64,000 nt of DNA from Balaenoptera acutorostrata (GCF_949987535.1 NW_026646042.1:62001-126000); one strand, 5' to 3'; positions 49,251-63,320 are shown, counted from the stretch's first letter. Numbers and translations are program-made. Notes: generated from the letters alone by a model not told the origin.

Positions 49251-51009
49251 GATATCTTATGATAAGTGTCTTTTTCTGTGTGACTTATTTCACTTAGAAT
49301 CGTCGTACCTAAATCCACTCATCGTGCTGCTACTAGCCTTATGACGTGGATTTCCTGGCTGAGTGATATTCCATTGTACATGAGGACCACAACTTCTTTA
49401 TTCATTTTTCGCTTTCCTAGGATATTTAAGGTGTAATGAAGTGGGGGTTCTTGTCAACAGAACAGCCCTAAACTTTGGGGTGCCTGTGTCTTGCTGATTT
49501 TTAGTTTTCCCAATTTATACGCCCATGAGTGGAAGTGCCCTATGCTCTCCAAGCTGTGTTTTTTAGATGTTTCAGAACACACCGTACACTTCTCCAGAGT
49601 GGCTGTTGGCAATTTACATCCCACCCATCAGCGTAGCAAGGCTCCCATTTCTCCATGGCCGGTCCTGCATTTCTGGTTTGGACACTTTTTTCCGCATGGC
49701 CCTTTTGCCCGCTGGGAAGCGAGACTTCTTTGGAGCGCTGATTGGCCTTTCCAGGTTGCTTGGTTGGCCAAAAAGGGCGTATGCGTTTTTTCCTGAATAT
49801 ATTCAGGAAAAAACGCATACGCCCTTTTTGGCCAAGGGCATCATTGTCCACGTTTTGCCGCTTTTCATGTGCTTTCAAGGCGATTCGAATCTACCTCCTG
49901 AAATCTGTTTCTTGCAATTCTGCCTTGCTTTCAAAGCCTCTTCGTTGCCTTCCCTTAATATATTTGTGGACGAGAGGTATCATTTAAAACTCTGCAGGTT
50001 TGTGAATTGCAGTGCCCCTGAGCTCCATTTTTCAACTCGCGTTTTTGGGAGCTGGCCGCAAAAGCGCAGGATTGCTTCAGGCCCTCTTCTGGTTCTGGGG
50101 GGCAGGCTGAGCTTGTGCTTAATTCTTCTTCCTGATGGGAAAATAGAGTGACCTGTGCCTGTCCCAACACCTAGAGCTAGTCTCTCATTGGTTCCCCCTC
50201 TTCCCGTTCATCCTCAGGACAAATTGCAACCTGTACGGAACAGTAGGTTAAAGGTGCTGATTCTCCAAGGAGGGAGATGGCTAGTAAATCGGTTGGAATG
50301 GCGAACCCGAGCAAAGGAGATGAGAAATGAGGTGCGTTTTAGAAACCTTTCCCGATCACACGGTGTACCATCTTCTGGGTTTCTCATGCCTGTTTTCGAC
50401 GTAGGAAGATGCCCTTGAACCTGGAGATTTGGGACCCATGGGATGGGTACCATGCAGTATTACTTGAAAGGGTCTACGTTGGCTCACCCAACCTCACCGA
50501 ACCTCTCAGCCCCAAGAGTGTCCACCCTTATGTCTCAATCAGCTGTGGGTCTAGATATGGTCAATCCAGGTTGCATCACAGCCCCTGAACGAATTTTGTA
50601 AGAATTTCTCTCTCTTTCACTGCCTTTGTTTCACGGGTTTTGAAAAGTAATTTATTTTTATAATGGGGTGTAGCTGCTTTTCACGGCTGTGTTTATGCCG
50701 CTTTACACCCCCTTGACTCACTTACAGAGAGATATCAATACATAGGTTTGAAGATTCTTACTAGTCAGATATATTCTTGTGCGATGAATAGGGGGTGTTG
50801 AGTCCAGTTCACTGAAAAAGGAATAGGTCTTGTCTCTTACATATTGGGTTTATGAAACGGTATCTGAGCTAATTTGAAACCCTTGTTTTATGCATCACCC
50901 CACCTCACCTTTCCCGTTCAGCAGCCATAGTGTGTTTTCTGAACGTGTGACTCTGTTCTGTTTTGTAATTCAGTTCAAGTGTAGCGGTTTTTACATTCCC
51001 TCTCTAAGT
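49251..51009. repeat. Satellite monomer 29
   Basis: Palindrome 49764-49835 is perfect. Same marker family as monomer 26 (ttcttgcaa, cgcgtttttgg, acagtagg, tcggttgg, ctacgttgg, ggggtgtag, gcgatgaat). Private tatgaaacgg near 50851. Confidence 0.97.
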
Positions 51010-52768
51010 GATATCTTATGATAAGTGTCTTTCTCTGTGTGACTTATTTCACTTAGAATCGTCGTACCTAAATCCACTCATCGTGCTGCTACTAGCCTTA
51101 TGACGTGGATTTCCTGGCTGAGTGATATTCCATTGTACATGAGGACCACAACTTCTTTATCCATTTTTCTCTTTCCTAGGATATTTAAGGTGTAATGAAG
51201 TGGGGGTTCTTGTCAACAGAGCAGCCCTAAACTTTGGGGTGCCTGTGTCTTGCTGATTTTTAGTTTTCCCAATTTATACGCCCATGAGTGGAAGTGCCCT
51301 ATGCTCTCCAAGCTGTGTTTTTTAGATGTTTCAGAACACACCGTACACTTCTCCAGAGTGGCTGTTGGCAATTTACATCCCACCCATCAGCGTAGCAAGG
51401 CTCCCATTTCTCCATGGCCGGTCCTGCATTTCTGGTTTGGACACTTTTTTCCGCATGGCCCTTTTGCCCGCTGGGAAGCGAGACTTCTTTGGAGCGCTGA
51501 TTGGCCTTTCCAGGTTGCTTGGTTGGCCAAAAAGGGCGTATGCGTTTTTTCCTGAATATATTCAGGAAAAAACGCATACGCCCTTTTTGGCCAAGGGCAT
51601 CATTGTCCACGTTTTGCCGCTTTTCATGTGCTTTCAAGGCGATTCGAATCTACCTCCTGAAATCTGTTTCCTGCAATTCTGCCTTGCTTTCAAAGCCTCT
51701 TCGTTGCCTTCCCTTAATATATTTGTGGACGAGAGGTATCATTTAAAACTCTGCAGGTTTGTGAATTGCAGTGCCCCTGAGCTCCATTTTTCAACTCGCT
51801 TTTTTGGGAGCTGGCCGCAAAAGCGCAGGATTGCTTCAGGCCCTCTTCTGGTTCTGGGGGGCAGGCTGAGCTTGTGCTTAATTCTTCTTCCTGATGGGAA
51901 AATAGAGTGACCTGTGCCTGTCCCAACACCTAGAGCTAGTCTCTCATTGGTTCCCCCTCTTCCCGTTCATCCTCAGGACAAATTGCAACCTGTATGGAAC
52001 AGGAGGTTAAAGGTCCTGATTCTCCAAGGAGGGAGATGGCTAGTAAATCGGCTGGAATGGCGAACCCGAGCAAAGGAGATGAGAAATGAGGTGCGTTTTA
52101 GAAACCTTTCCCGATCACACGGTGTACCATCTTCTGGGTTTCTCATGCCTGTTTTCGACGTAGGAAGATGCCCTTGAACCTGGAGATTTGGGACCCATGG
52201 GATGGGTACCATGCAGTACTACTTGAAAGGGTCTGCGTTGGCTCACCCAACCTCACCGAACCTCTCAGCCCCAAGAGTGTCCACCCTTATGTCTCAATCA
52301 GCTGTGGGTCTAGATATGGTCAATCCAGGTTGCATCACAGCCCCTGAACGAATTTTGTAAGAATTTCTCTCTCTTTCACTGCCTTTGTTTCACGGGTTTT
52401 GAAAAGTAATTTATTTTTATAATGGGGTTTAGCTGCTTTTCACGGCTGTGTTTATGCCGCTTTACACCCCCTTGACTCACTTACAGAGAGATATCAATAC
52501 ATAGGTTTGAAGATTCTTACTAGTCAGATATATTCTTGTGCGGTGAATAGGGGGTGTTGAGTCCAGTTCACTGAAAAAGGAATAGGTCTTGTCTCTTACA
52601 TATTGGGTTTATGGAACGGTATCTGAGCTAATTTGAAACCCTTGTTTTATGCATCACCCCACCTCACCTTTCCCGTTCAGCAGCCATAGTGTGTTTTCTG
52701 AACGTGTGACTCTGTTCTGTTTTGTAATTCAGTTCAAGTGTAGCGGTTTTTACATTCCCTCTCTAAGT
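51010..52768. repeat. Satellite monomer 30
   Basis: Palindrome 51523-51594 is perfect. Starts with tctttctctg and has tatggaac near 51993. Private aggtcctg near 52011. gtactac near 52217 is shared with monomer 22. Confidence 0.97.
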
Positions 52769-54527
52769 GATATCTTATGATAAGTGTCTTTTTCTGTGTG
52801 ACTTATTTCACTTAGAATCGTCGTACCTAAATCCACTCATCGTGCTGCTACTAGCCTTATGACGTGGATTTCCTGGCTGAGTGATATTCCATTGTACATG
52901 AGGACCACAACTTCTTTATTCATTTTTCGCTTTCCTAGGATATTTAAGGTGTAATGAAGTGGGGGTTCTTGTCAACAGAACAGCCCTAAACTTTGGGGTG
53001 CCTGTGTCTTGCTGATTTTTAGTTTTCCCAATTTATACGCCCATGAGTGGAAGTGCCCTATGCTCTCCAAGCTGTGTTTTTTAGATGTTTCAGAACACAC
53101 CGTACACTTCTCCAGAGTGGCTGTTGGCAATTTACATCCCACCCATCAGCGTAGCAAGGCTCCCATTTCTCCATGGCCGGTCCTGCATTTCTGGTTTGGA
53201 CACTTTTTTCCGCATGGCCCTTTTGCCCGCTGGGAAGCGAGACTTCTTTGGAGCGCTGATTGGCCTTTCCAGGTTGCTTGGTTGGCCAAAAAGGGCGTAT
53301 GCGTTTTTTCCTGAATATATTCAGGAAAAAACGCATACGCCCTTTTTGGCCAAGGGCATCATTGTCCACGTTTTGCCGCTTTTCATGTGCTTTCAAGGCG
53401 ATTCGAATCTACCTCCTGAAATCTGTTTCTTGCAATTCTGCCTTGCTTTCAAAGCCTCTTCGTTGCCTTCCCTTAATATATTTGTGGACGAGAGGTATCA
53501 TTTAAAACTCTGCAGGTTTGTGAATTGCAGTGCCCCTGAGCTCCATTTTTCAACTCGCGTTTTTGGGAGCTGGCCGCAAAAGCGCAGGATTGCTTCAGGC
53601 CCTCTTCTCGTTCTGGGGGGCAGGCTGAGCTTGTGCTTAATTCTTCTTCCTGATGGGAAAATAGAGTGACCTGTGCCTGTCCCAACACCTAGAGCTAGTC
53701 TCTCATTGGTTCCCCCTCTTCCCCTTCATCCTCAGGACAAATTGCAACCTGTACGGAACAGGAGGTTAAAGGTGCTGATTCTCCAAGGAGGGAGATGGCT
53801 AGTAAATCGGCTGGAATGGCGAACCCGAGCAAAGGAGATGAGAAATGAGGTGCGTTTTAGAAACCTTTCCCGATCACACGGTGTACCATCTTCTGGGTTT
53901 CTCATGCCTGTTTTCGACGTAGGAAGATGCCCTTGAACCTGGAGATTTGGGACCCATGGGATGGGTACCATGCAGTATTACTTGAAAGGGTCTACGTTGG
54001 CTCACCCAACCTCACCGAACCTCTCAGCCCCAAGAGTGTCCACCCTTATGTCTCAATCAGCTGTGGGTCTAGATATGGTCAATCCAGGTTGCATCACAGC
54101 CCCTGAACGAATTTTGTAAGAATTTCTCTCTCTTTCACTGCCTTTGTTTCACGGGTTTTGAAAAGTAATTTATTTTTATAATGGGGTGTAGCTGCTTTTC
54201 ACGGCTGTGTTTATGCCGCTTTACACCCCCTTGACTCACTTACAGAGAGATATCAATACATAGGTTTGAAGATTCTTACTAGTCAGATATATTCTTGTGC
54301 GATGAATAGGGGGTGTTGAGTCCAGTTCACTGAAAAAGGAATAGGTCTTGTCTCTTACATATTGGGTTTATGGAACGGTATCTGAGCTAATTTGAAACCC
54401 TTGTTTTATGCATCACCCCACCTCACCTTTCCCGTTCAGCAGCCATAGTGTGTTTTCTGAACGTGTGACTCTGTTCTGTTTTGTAATTCAGTTCAAGTGT
54501 AGCGGTTTTTACATTCCCTCTCTAAGT
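52769..54527. repeat. Satellite monomer 31
   Basis: Palindrome 53282-53353 is perfect. Combines monomer-26 markers (ttcttgcaa, cgcgtttttgg, ctcgttctg, ctacgttgg, ggggtgtag, gcgatgaat) with ccccttcatc near 53722, which recurs in monomers 33 and 35. Confidence 0.97.
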
Positions 54528-56286
54528 GATATCTTATGATAAGTGTCTTTCTCTGTGTGACTTATTTCACTTAGAATCGTCGTACCTAAATCCACTCATC
54601 GTGCTGCTACTAGCCTTATGACGTGGATTTCCTGGCTGAGTGATATTCCATTGTACATGAGGACCACAACTTCTTTATCCATTTTTCTCTTTCCTAGGAT
54701 ATTTAAGGTGTAATGAAGTGGGGGTTCTTGTCAACAGAGCAGCCCTAAACTTTGGGGTGCCTGTGTCTTGCTGATTTTTAGTTTTCCCAATTTATACGCC
54801 CATGAGTGGAAGTGCCCTATGCTCTCCAAGCTGTGTTTTTTAGATGTTTCAGAACACACCGTACACTTCTCCAGAGTGGCTGTTGGCAATTTACATCCCA
54901 CCCATCAGCGTAGTAAGGCTCCCATTTCTCCATGGCCGGTCCTGCATTTCTGGTTTGGACACTTTTTTCCGCATGGCCCTTTTGCCCGCTGGGAAGCGAG
55001 ACTTCTTTGGAGCGCTGATTGGCCTTTCCAGGTTGCTTGGTTGGCCAAAAAGGGCGTATGCGTTTTTTCCTGAATATATTCAGGAAAAAACGCATACGCC
55101 CTTTTTGGCCAAGGGCATCATTGTCCACGTTTTGCCGCTTTTCATGTGCTTTCAAGGCGATTCGAATCTACCTCCTGAAATCTGTTTCCTGCAATTCTGC
55201 CTTGCTTTCAAAGCCTCTTCGTTGCCTTCCCTTAATATATTTGTGGACGAGAGGTATCATTTAAAACTCTGCAGGTTTGTGAATTGCAGTGTCCCTGAGC
55301 TCCATTTTTCAACACGCTTTTTTGGGAACTGGCCGCAAAAGCGCAGGATTGCTTCAGGCCCTCTTCTGGTTCTGGGGGGCAGGCTGAGCTTGTGCTTAAT
55401 TCTTCTTCCTGATGGGAAAATAGAGTGACCTGTGCCTGTCCCAACACCTAGAGCTAGTCTCTCATTGGTTCCCCCTCTTCCCGTTCATCCTCAGGACAAA
55501 TTGCAACCTGTACGGAACAGGTGGTTAAAGGTGCTGATTCTCCAAGGAGGGAGATGGCTAGTAAATCGGCTGGAATGGCGAACCCGAGCAAAGGAGATGA
55601 GAAATGAGGTACGTTTTAGAAACCTTTCCCGATCACACCGTGTACCATCTTCTGGGTTTCTCATGCCTGTTTTCGACGTAGGAAGATGCCCTTGAACCTG
55701 GAGATTTGGGACCCATGGGATGGGTACCATGCAGTATTACTTGAAAGGGTCTGCGTTGGCTCACCCAACCTCACCGAACCTCTCAGCCCCAAGAGTGTCC
55801 ACCCTTATGTCTCAATCAGCTGTGGGTCTAGATATGGTCAATCCAGGTTGCATCACAGCCCCTGAACGAATTTTGTAAGAATTTCTCTCTCTTTCACTGT
55901 CTTTGTTTCACGGGTTTTGAAAAGTAATTTATTTTTATAATGGGGTTTAGCTGCTTTTCACGGCTGTGTTTATGCCGCTTTACACCCCCTTGACTCACTT
56001 ACAGAGAGATATCAATACATAGGTTTGAAGATTCTTACTAGTCAGATATATTCTTGTGCGGTGAATAGGGGGTGTTGAGTCCAGTTCACTGAAAAAGGAA
56101 TAGGTCTTGTCTCTTACATATTGGGTTTATGGAACGGTATCGGAGCTAATTTGAAACCCTTGTTTTATGCATCACCCCACCTCACCTTTCCCGTTCAGCA
56201 GCCATAGTGTGTTTCCTAAACGTGGGACTCTGTTCTGTTTTGCAATTCAGTTCAAGTGTAGCGGTTTTTACATTCCCTCTAGAAGT
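54528..56286. repeat. Satellite monomer 32
   Basis: Palindrome 55041-55112 is perfect. Has cgtagtaagg as in monomer 27, then gtggttaaag (55521) and gaggtacg, which recur in monomer 34 at a 3518-bp shift. First copy with gtgggactc near 56224. Confidence 0.97.
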
Positions 56287-58045
56287 GATATCTTATGATA
56301 AGTGTCTTTTTCTGTGTGACTTATTTCACTTAGAATCTTCGTACCTAAATCCACTCATCGTGCTGCTACTAGCCTTATGACGTTGATTTCATGGCTGAGT
56401 GATATTCCATTGTACATGAGGACCACAACTTCTTTATCCATTTTTCTCTTTCCTAGGATATTTAAGGTGTAATGAAGTGGGGGTTCTTGTCCACAGAGCA
56501 GCCCTAAACTTTGGGGTGCCTGTGTCTTGCTGATTTTTAGTTTTCCCAATTTATACGGCCATGAGTGGAAGTGCCCTATGCTCTCCAAGCTGTGTTTTTT
56601 AGATGTTTCAGAACACACCGTACACTTCTCCAGAGTGGCTGTTGGCAATTTACATCCCACCCATCAGCGTAGCAAGGCTCCCATTTCTCCATGGCCGGTC
56701 CTGCATTTCTGGTTTGGACACTTTTTTCCGCATGGCCCTTTTGCCCGCTGGGAAGCGAGACTTCTTTGGAGCGCTGATTGGCCTTTCCAGGTTGCTTGGT
56801 TGGCCAAAAAGGGCGTATGCGTTTTTTCCTGAATATATTCAGGAAAAAACGCATACGCCCTTTTTGGCCAAGGGCATCATTGTCCACGTTTTGCCGCTTT
56901 TCATGTGCTTTCAAGGCGATTCGAATCTACCTCCTGAAATCTGTTTCCTGCAATTCTGCCTTGCTTTCAAAGCCTCTTCGTTGCCTTCCCTTAATATATT
57001 TGTGGACGAGAGGTATCATTTAAAACTCTGCAGGTTTGTGAATTGCAGTGCCCCTGAGCTCCATTTTTCAACTCGCTTTTTTGGGAGCTGGCCGCAAAAG
57101 CGCAGGATTGCTTCAGGCCCTCTTCTGGTTCTGGGGGGCAGGCTGAGCTTGTGCTTAATTCTTCTTCCTGATGGGAAAATAGAGTGACCTGTGCCTGTCC
57201 CAACACCTAGAGCTAGTCTCTCATTGGTTCCCCCTCTTCCCCTTCATCCTCAGGACAAATTGCAACCTGTACGGAACAGGAGGTTAAAGGTGCTGATTCT
57301 CCAAGGAGGGAGATGGCTAGTAAATCGGCTGGAATGGCGAACCCGAGCAAAGGAGATGAGAAATGAGGTGCGTTTTAGAAACCTTTCCCGATCACACGGT
57401 GTACCATCTTCTGGGTTTCTCATGCCTGTTTTCGACGTAGGAAGATGCCCTTGAACCTGGAGATTTGGGACCCATGGGATGGGTACCATGCAGTATTACT
57501 TGAAAGGGTCTGCGTTGGCTCACCCAACCTCACCGAACCTCTCAGCCCCAAGAGTGTCCACCCTTATGTCTCAATCAGCTGTGGGTCTAGATATGGTCAA
57601 TCCAGGTTGCATCACAGCCCCTGAACGAATTTTGTAAGAATTTCTCTCTCTTTCACTGTCTTTGTTTCACGGGTTTTGAAAAGTAATTTATTTTTATAAT
57701 GGGGTTTAGCTGCTTTTCACGGCTGTGTTTATGCCGCTTTACACCCCCTTGACTCACTTACAGAGAGATATCAATACATAGGTTTGAAGATTCTTACTAG
57801 TCAGATATATTCTTGTGCGGTGAATAGGGGGTGTTGAGTCCAGTTCACTGAAAAAGGAATAGGTCTTGTCTCTTACATATTGGGTTTATGGAACGGTATC
57901 TGAGCTAATTTGAAACCCTTGTTTTATGCATCACCCCTCCTCACCTTTCCCGTTCAGCAGCCATAGTGTGTTTCCTAAACGTGGGACTCTGTTCTGTTTT
58001 GCAATTCAGTTCAAGTGTAGCAGTTTTTACATTCCCTCTCGAAGT
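56287..58045. repeat. Satellite monomer 33
   Basis: Palindrome 56800-56871 is perfect. Has tacggcc and cttgtccacag; the latter removes a minus-strand stop in the L1 relic. ccccttcatc recurs from monomer 31. Private gaatcttcg near 56333 and acccctcc near 57934. Confidence 0.97.
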
Positions 58046-59804
58046 GATATCTTATGATAAGTGTCTTTTTCTGTGTGACTTATTTCACTTAGAATCGTCG
58101 TACCTAAATCCACTCATCGTGCTGCTACTAGCCTTATGACGTTGATTTCATGGCTGAGTGATATTCCATTGTACATGAGGACCCCAACTTCTTTATCCAT
58201 TTTTCTCTTTCCTAGGATATTTAAGGTGTAATGAAGTGGGGGTTCTTGTCCACAGAGCAGCCCTAAACTTTGGGGTGCCTGTGTCTTGCTGATTTTTAGT
58301 TTTCCCAATTTATACGGCCATGAGTGGAAGTGCCCTATGCTCTCCAAGCTGTGTTTTTTAGATGTTTCAGAACACACCGTACACTTCTCCAGAGTGGCTG
58401 TTGGCAATTTACATCCCACCCATCAGCGTAGCAAGGCTCCCATTTCTCCATGGCCGGTCCTGCATTTCTGGTTTGGACACTTTTTTCCGCATGGCCCTTT
58501 TGCCCGCTGGGAAGCGAGACTTCTTTGGAGCGCTGATTGGCCTTTCCAGGTTGCTTGGTTGGCCAAAAAGGGCGTATGCGTTTTTTCCTGAATATATTCA
58601 GGAAAAAACGCATACGCCCTTTTTGGCCAAGGGCATCATTGTCCACGTTTTGCCGCTTTTCATGTGCTTTCAAGGCGATTCGAATCTACCTCCTGAAATC
58701 TGTTTCCTGCAATTCTGCCTTGCTTTCAAAGCCTCTTCGTTGCCTTCCCTTAATATATTTGTGGACGAGAGGTATCATTTAAAACTCTGCAGGTTTGTGA
58801 ATTGCAGTGCCCCTGAGCTCCATTTTTCAACTCGCCTTTTTGGGAGCTGGCCGCAAAAGCGCAAGATTGCTTCAGGCCCTCTTCTGGTTCTGGGGGGCAG
58901 GCTGAGCTTGTGCTTAATTCTTCTTCCTGATGGGAAAATAGAGTGACCTGTGCCTGTCCCAACACCTAGAGCTAGTCTCTCATTGGTTCCCCCTCTTCCC
59001 GTTCATCCTCAGGACAAATTGCAACCTGTACGGAACAGGTGGTTAAAGGTGCTGATTCTCCAAGGAGGGAGATGGCTAGTAAATCGGCTGGAATGGCGAA
59101 CCCGAGCAAAGGAGATGAGAAATGAGGTACGTTTTAGAAACCTTTCCCGATCACACGGTGTACCATCTTCTGGGTTTCTCATGCCTGTTTTCGACGTAGG
59201 AAGATGCCCTTGAACCTGGAGATTTGGGACCCATGGGATGGGTACCATGCAGTATTACTTGAAAGGGTCTGCGTTGGCTCACCCAACCTCACCGAACCTC
59301 TCAGCCCCAAGAGTGTCCACCCTTATGTCTCAATCAGCTGTGGGTCTAGATATGGTCAATCCAGGTTGCATCACAGCCCCTGAACGAATTTTGTAAGAAT
59401 TTCTCTCTCTTTCACTGTCTTTGTTTCACGGGTTTTGAAAAGTAATTTATTTTTATAATGGGGTTTAGCTGCTTTTCACGGCTGTGTTTATGCCGCTTTA
59501 CACCCCCTTGACTCACTTACAGAGAGATATCAATACATAGGTTTGAAGATTCTTACTAGTCAGATATATTCTTGTGCGGTGAATAGGGGGTGTTGAGTCC
59601 AGTTCACTGAAAAAGGAATAGGTCTTGTCTCTTACATATTGGGTATATGGAACGGTATCGGAGCTAATTTGAAACCCTTGTTTTATGCATCACCCCACCT
59701 CACCTTTCCCGTTCAGCAGCCATAGTGTGTTTCCTAAACGTGGGACTCTGTTCTGTTTTGCAATTCAGTTCAAGTGTAGCAGTTTTTACATTCCCTCTCG
59801 AAGT
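58046..59804. repeat. Satellite monomer 34
   Basis: Palindrome 58559-58630 is perfect. gtggttaaag (59039) and gaggtacg match monomer 32. Private cgcctttttg near 58834, gcgcaagat near 58859 and gggtatatgg near 59641. Confidence 0.97.
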
Positions 59805-61562
59805 GATATCTTATGATAAGTGTCTTTTTCTGTGTGACTTATTTCACTTAGAATCGTCGTACCTAAATCCACTCATCATGCTGCTACTAGCCTTATGACG
59901 TTGATTTCATGGCTGAGTGATATTCCATTGTACATGAGGACCACAACTTCTTTATCCATTTTTCTCTTTCCTAGGATATTTAAGGTGTAATGAAGTGGGG
60001 GTTCTTGTCCACAGAGCAGCCCTAAACTTTGGGGTGCCTGTGTCTTGCTGATTTTTGGTTTTCCCAATTTATACGGCCATGAGTGGAAGTGCCCTATGCT
60101 CTCCAAGCTGTGTTTTTTAGATGTTTCAGAACACACCGTACACTTCTCCAGAGTGGCTGTTGGCAATTTACATCCCACCCATCAGCGTAGCAAGGCTCCC
60201 ATTTCTCCATGGCCGGTCCTGCATTTCTGGTTTGGACACTTTTTTCCGCATGGCCCTTTTGCCCGCTGGGAAGCGAGACTTCTTTGGAGCGCTGATTGGC
60301 CTTTCCAGGTTGCTTGGTTGGCCAAAAAGGGCGTATGCGTTTTTTCCTGAATATATTCAGGAAAAAACGCATACGCCCTTTTTGGCCAAGGGCATCATTG
60401 TCCACGTTTTGCCGCTTTTCATGTGCTTTCAAGGCGATTCGAATCTACCTCCTGAAATCTGTTTCCTGCAATTCTGCCTTGCTTTCAAAGCCTCTTCGTT
60501 GCCTTCCCTTAATATATTTGTGGACGAGAGGTATCATTTAAAACTCTGCAGGTTTGTGAATTGCAGTGCCCCTGAGCTCCATTTTTCAACTCGCTTTTTT
60601 GGGAGCTGGCCGCAAAACCGCAGGATTGCTTCAGGCCCTCTTCTGGTTCTGGGGGGCAGGCTGAGCTTGTGCTTAATTCTTCTTCCTGATGGGAAAATAG
60701 AGTGACCTGTGCCTGTCCCAACACCTAGAGCTAGTCTCTCATTGGTTCCCCCTCTTCCCCTTCATCCTCAGGACAAATTGCAACCTGTACGGAACAGGAG
60801 GTTAAAGGTGCTGATTCTCCAAGGAGGGAGATGGCTAGTAAATCGGCTGGAATGGCGAACCCCAGCAAAGGAGATGAGAAATGAGGTGCGTTTTAGAAAC
60901 CTTTCCCGATCACACGGTGTACCATCTTCTGGGTTTCTCATGCCTGTTTTCGACGTAGGAAGATGCCCTTGAACCTGGAGATTTGGGACCCATGGGATGG
61001 GTACCATGCAGTATTACTTGAAAGGGTCTGCGTTGGCTCACCCAACCTCACCGAACCTCTCAGCCCCAAGAGTGTCCACCCTTATGTCTCAATCAGCTGT
61101 GGGTCTAGATATGGTCAATCCAGGTTGCATCACAGCCCCTGAACGAATTTTGTAAGAATTTCTCTCTCTTTCACTGTCTTTGTTTCACGGGTTTTGAAAA
61201 GTAATTTATTTTTATAATGGGGTTTAGCTGCTTTTCACGGCTGTGTTTATGCCGCTTTACACCCCCTTGACTCACTTACAGAGAGATATCAATACATAGG
61301 TTTGAAGATTCTTACTAGTCAGATATATTCTTGTGCGGTGAATAGGGGGTGTTGAGTCCAGTTCACTGAAAAAGGAATAGGTCTTGTCTCTTACATATTG
61401 GGTTTATGGAACGGTATCTGAGCTAATTTGAAACCCTTGTTTTATGCATCACCCCACCTCACCTTTCCCGTTCAGCAGCCATAGTGTGTTTCATAAACGT
61501 GGGACTCTGTTCTGTTTTGTAATTCAGTTCAAGTGTAGCGGTTTTACATTCCCTCTCTAAGT
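59805..61562. repeat. Satellite monomer 35 (1758 bp)
   Basis: One T short near 61540. Palindrome 60318-60389 is perfect. ccccttcatc matches monomers 31 and 33. Private tcatcatgc near 59874, aaaaccgcag near 60614, accccagc near 60860 and ttcataaac near 61490. Confidence 0.97.
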
Positions 61563-63320
61563 GATATCTTATGATAAGTGTCTTTTTCTGTGTGACTTAT
61601 TTCACTTAGAATCGTCGTACCTAAATCCACTCATCGTGCTGCTACTAGCCTTATGACGTTGATTTCATGGCTGAGTGATATTCCATTGTACATGAGGACC
61701 CCAACTTCTTTATCCATTTTTCTCTTTCCTAGGATATTTAAGGTGTAATGAAGTGGGGGTTCTTGTCCACAGAGCAGCCCTAAACTTTGGGGTGCCTGTG
61801 TCTTGCTGATTTTTAGTTTTCCCAATTTATACGGCCATGAGTGGAAGTGCCCTATGCTCTCCAAGCTGTGTTTTTTAGATGTTTCAGAACACACCGTACA
61901 CTTCTCCAGAGTGGCTGTTGGCAATTTACATCCCACCCATCAGCGTAGCAAGGCTCCCATTTCTCCATGGCCGGTCCTGCATTTCTGGTTTGGACACTTT
62001 TTTCCGCATGGCCCTTTTGCCCGCTGGGAAGCGAGACTTCTTTGGAGCGCTGATTGGCCTTTCCAGGTTGCTTGGTTGGCCAAAAAGGGCGTATGCGTTT
62101 TTTCCTGAATATATTCAGGAAAAAACGCATACGCCCTTTTTGGCCAAGGGCATCATTGTCCACGTTTTGCCGCTTTTCATGTGCTTTCAAGGCGATTCGA
62201 ATCTACCTCCTGAAATCTGTTTCCTGCAATTCTGCCTTGCTTTCAAAGCCTCTTCGTTGCCTTCCCTTAATATATTTGTGGACGAGAGGTATCATTTAAA
62301 ACTCTGCAGGTTTGTCAATTGCAGTGTCCCTGAGCTCCATTTTTCAACTCGCTTTTTTGGGAGCTGCCCGCAAAAGCGCAGGATTGCTTCAGGCCCTCTT
62401 CTTGTTCTGGGGGGCAGGCTGAGCTTGTGCTTAATTCTTCTTCCTGATGGGAAAATAGAGTGACCTGTGCCTGTCCCAACACCTAGAGCTAGTCTCTCAT
62501 TGGTTCCCCGTCTTCCCGTTCATCCTCAGGACAAATTGCAACCTGTACGGAACAGGAGGTTAAAGGTGCTGATTCTCCAAGGAGGGAGATGGCTAGTAAA
62601 TCGGCTGGAATGGCGAACCCGAGCAAAGGAGATGAGAAATGAGGTGCGTTTTAGAAACCTTTCCCGATCACACGGTGTACCATCTTCTGGGTTTCTCATG
62701 CCTGTTTTCGACGTAGGAAGATGCCCTTGAACCTGGAGATTTGGGACCCATGGGATGGGTACCATGCAGTATTACTTGAAAGGGTCTGCGTTGGCTCACC
62801 CAACCTCACCGAACCTCTCAGCCCCAAGAGTGTCCACCCTTATGTCTCAATCAGCTGTGGGTCTAGATATGGTCAATCCAGGTTGCATCACAGCCCCTGA
62901 ACGAATTTTGTAAGAATTTCTCTCTCTTTCACTGTCTTTGTTTCACGGGTTTTGAAAAGTAATTTATTTTTATAATGGGGTTTAGCTGCTTTTCACGGCT
63001 GTGTTTATGCCGCTTTACACCCCCTTGACTCACTTACAGAGAGATATCAATACATAGGTTTGAAGATTCTTACTAGTCAGATATATTCTTGTGCGGTGAA
63101 TAGGGGGTGTTGAGTCCAGTTCACTGAAAAAGGAATAGGTCTTGTCTCTTACATATTGGGTTTATGGAACGGTATCTGAGCTAATTTGAAACCCTTGTTT
63201 TATGCATCACCCCACCTCACCTTTCCCGTTCAGCAGCCATAGTGTGTTTCCTAAACGTGGGACTCTGTTCTGTTTTGTAATTCAGTTCAAGTGTAGCGGT
63301 TTTACATTCCCTCTCTAAGT
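61563..63320. repeat. Satellite monomer 36 (1758 bp)
   Basis: One T short near 63300. Palindrome 62076-62147 is perfect. Private gtcaattg near 62314, gctgcccgc near 62364, cttgttctg near 62401 and ccccgtctt near 62507. gtgtccctg near 62323 is shared with monomer 32. Confidence 0.97.
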
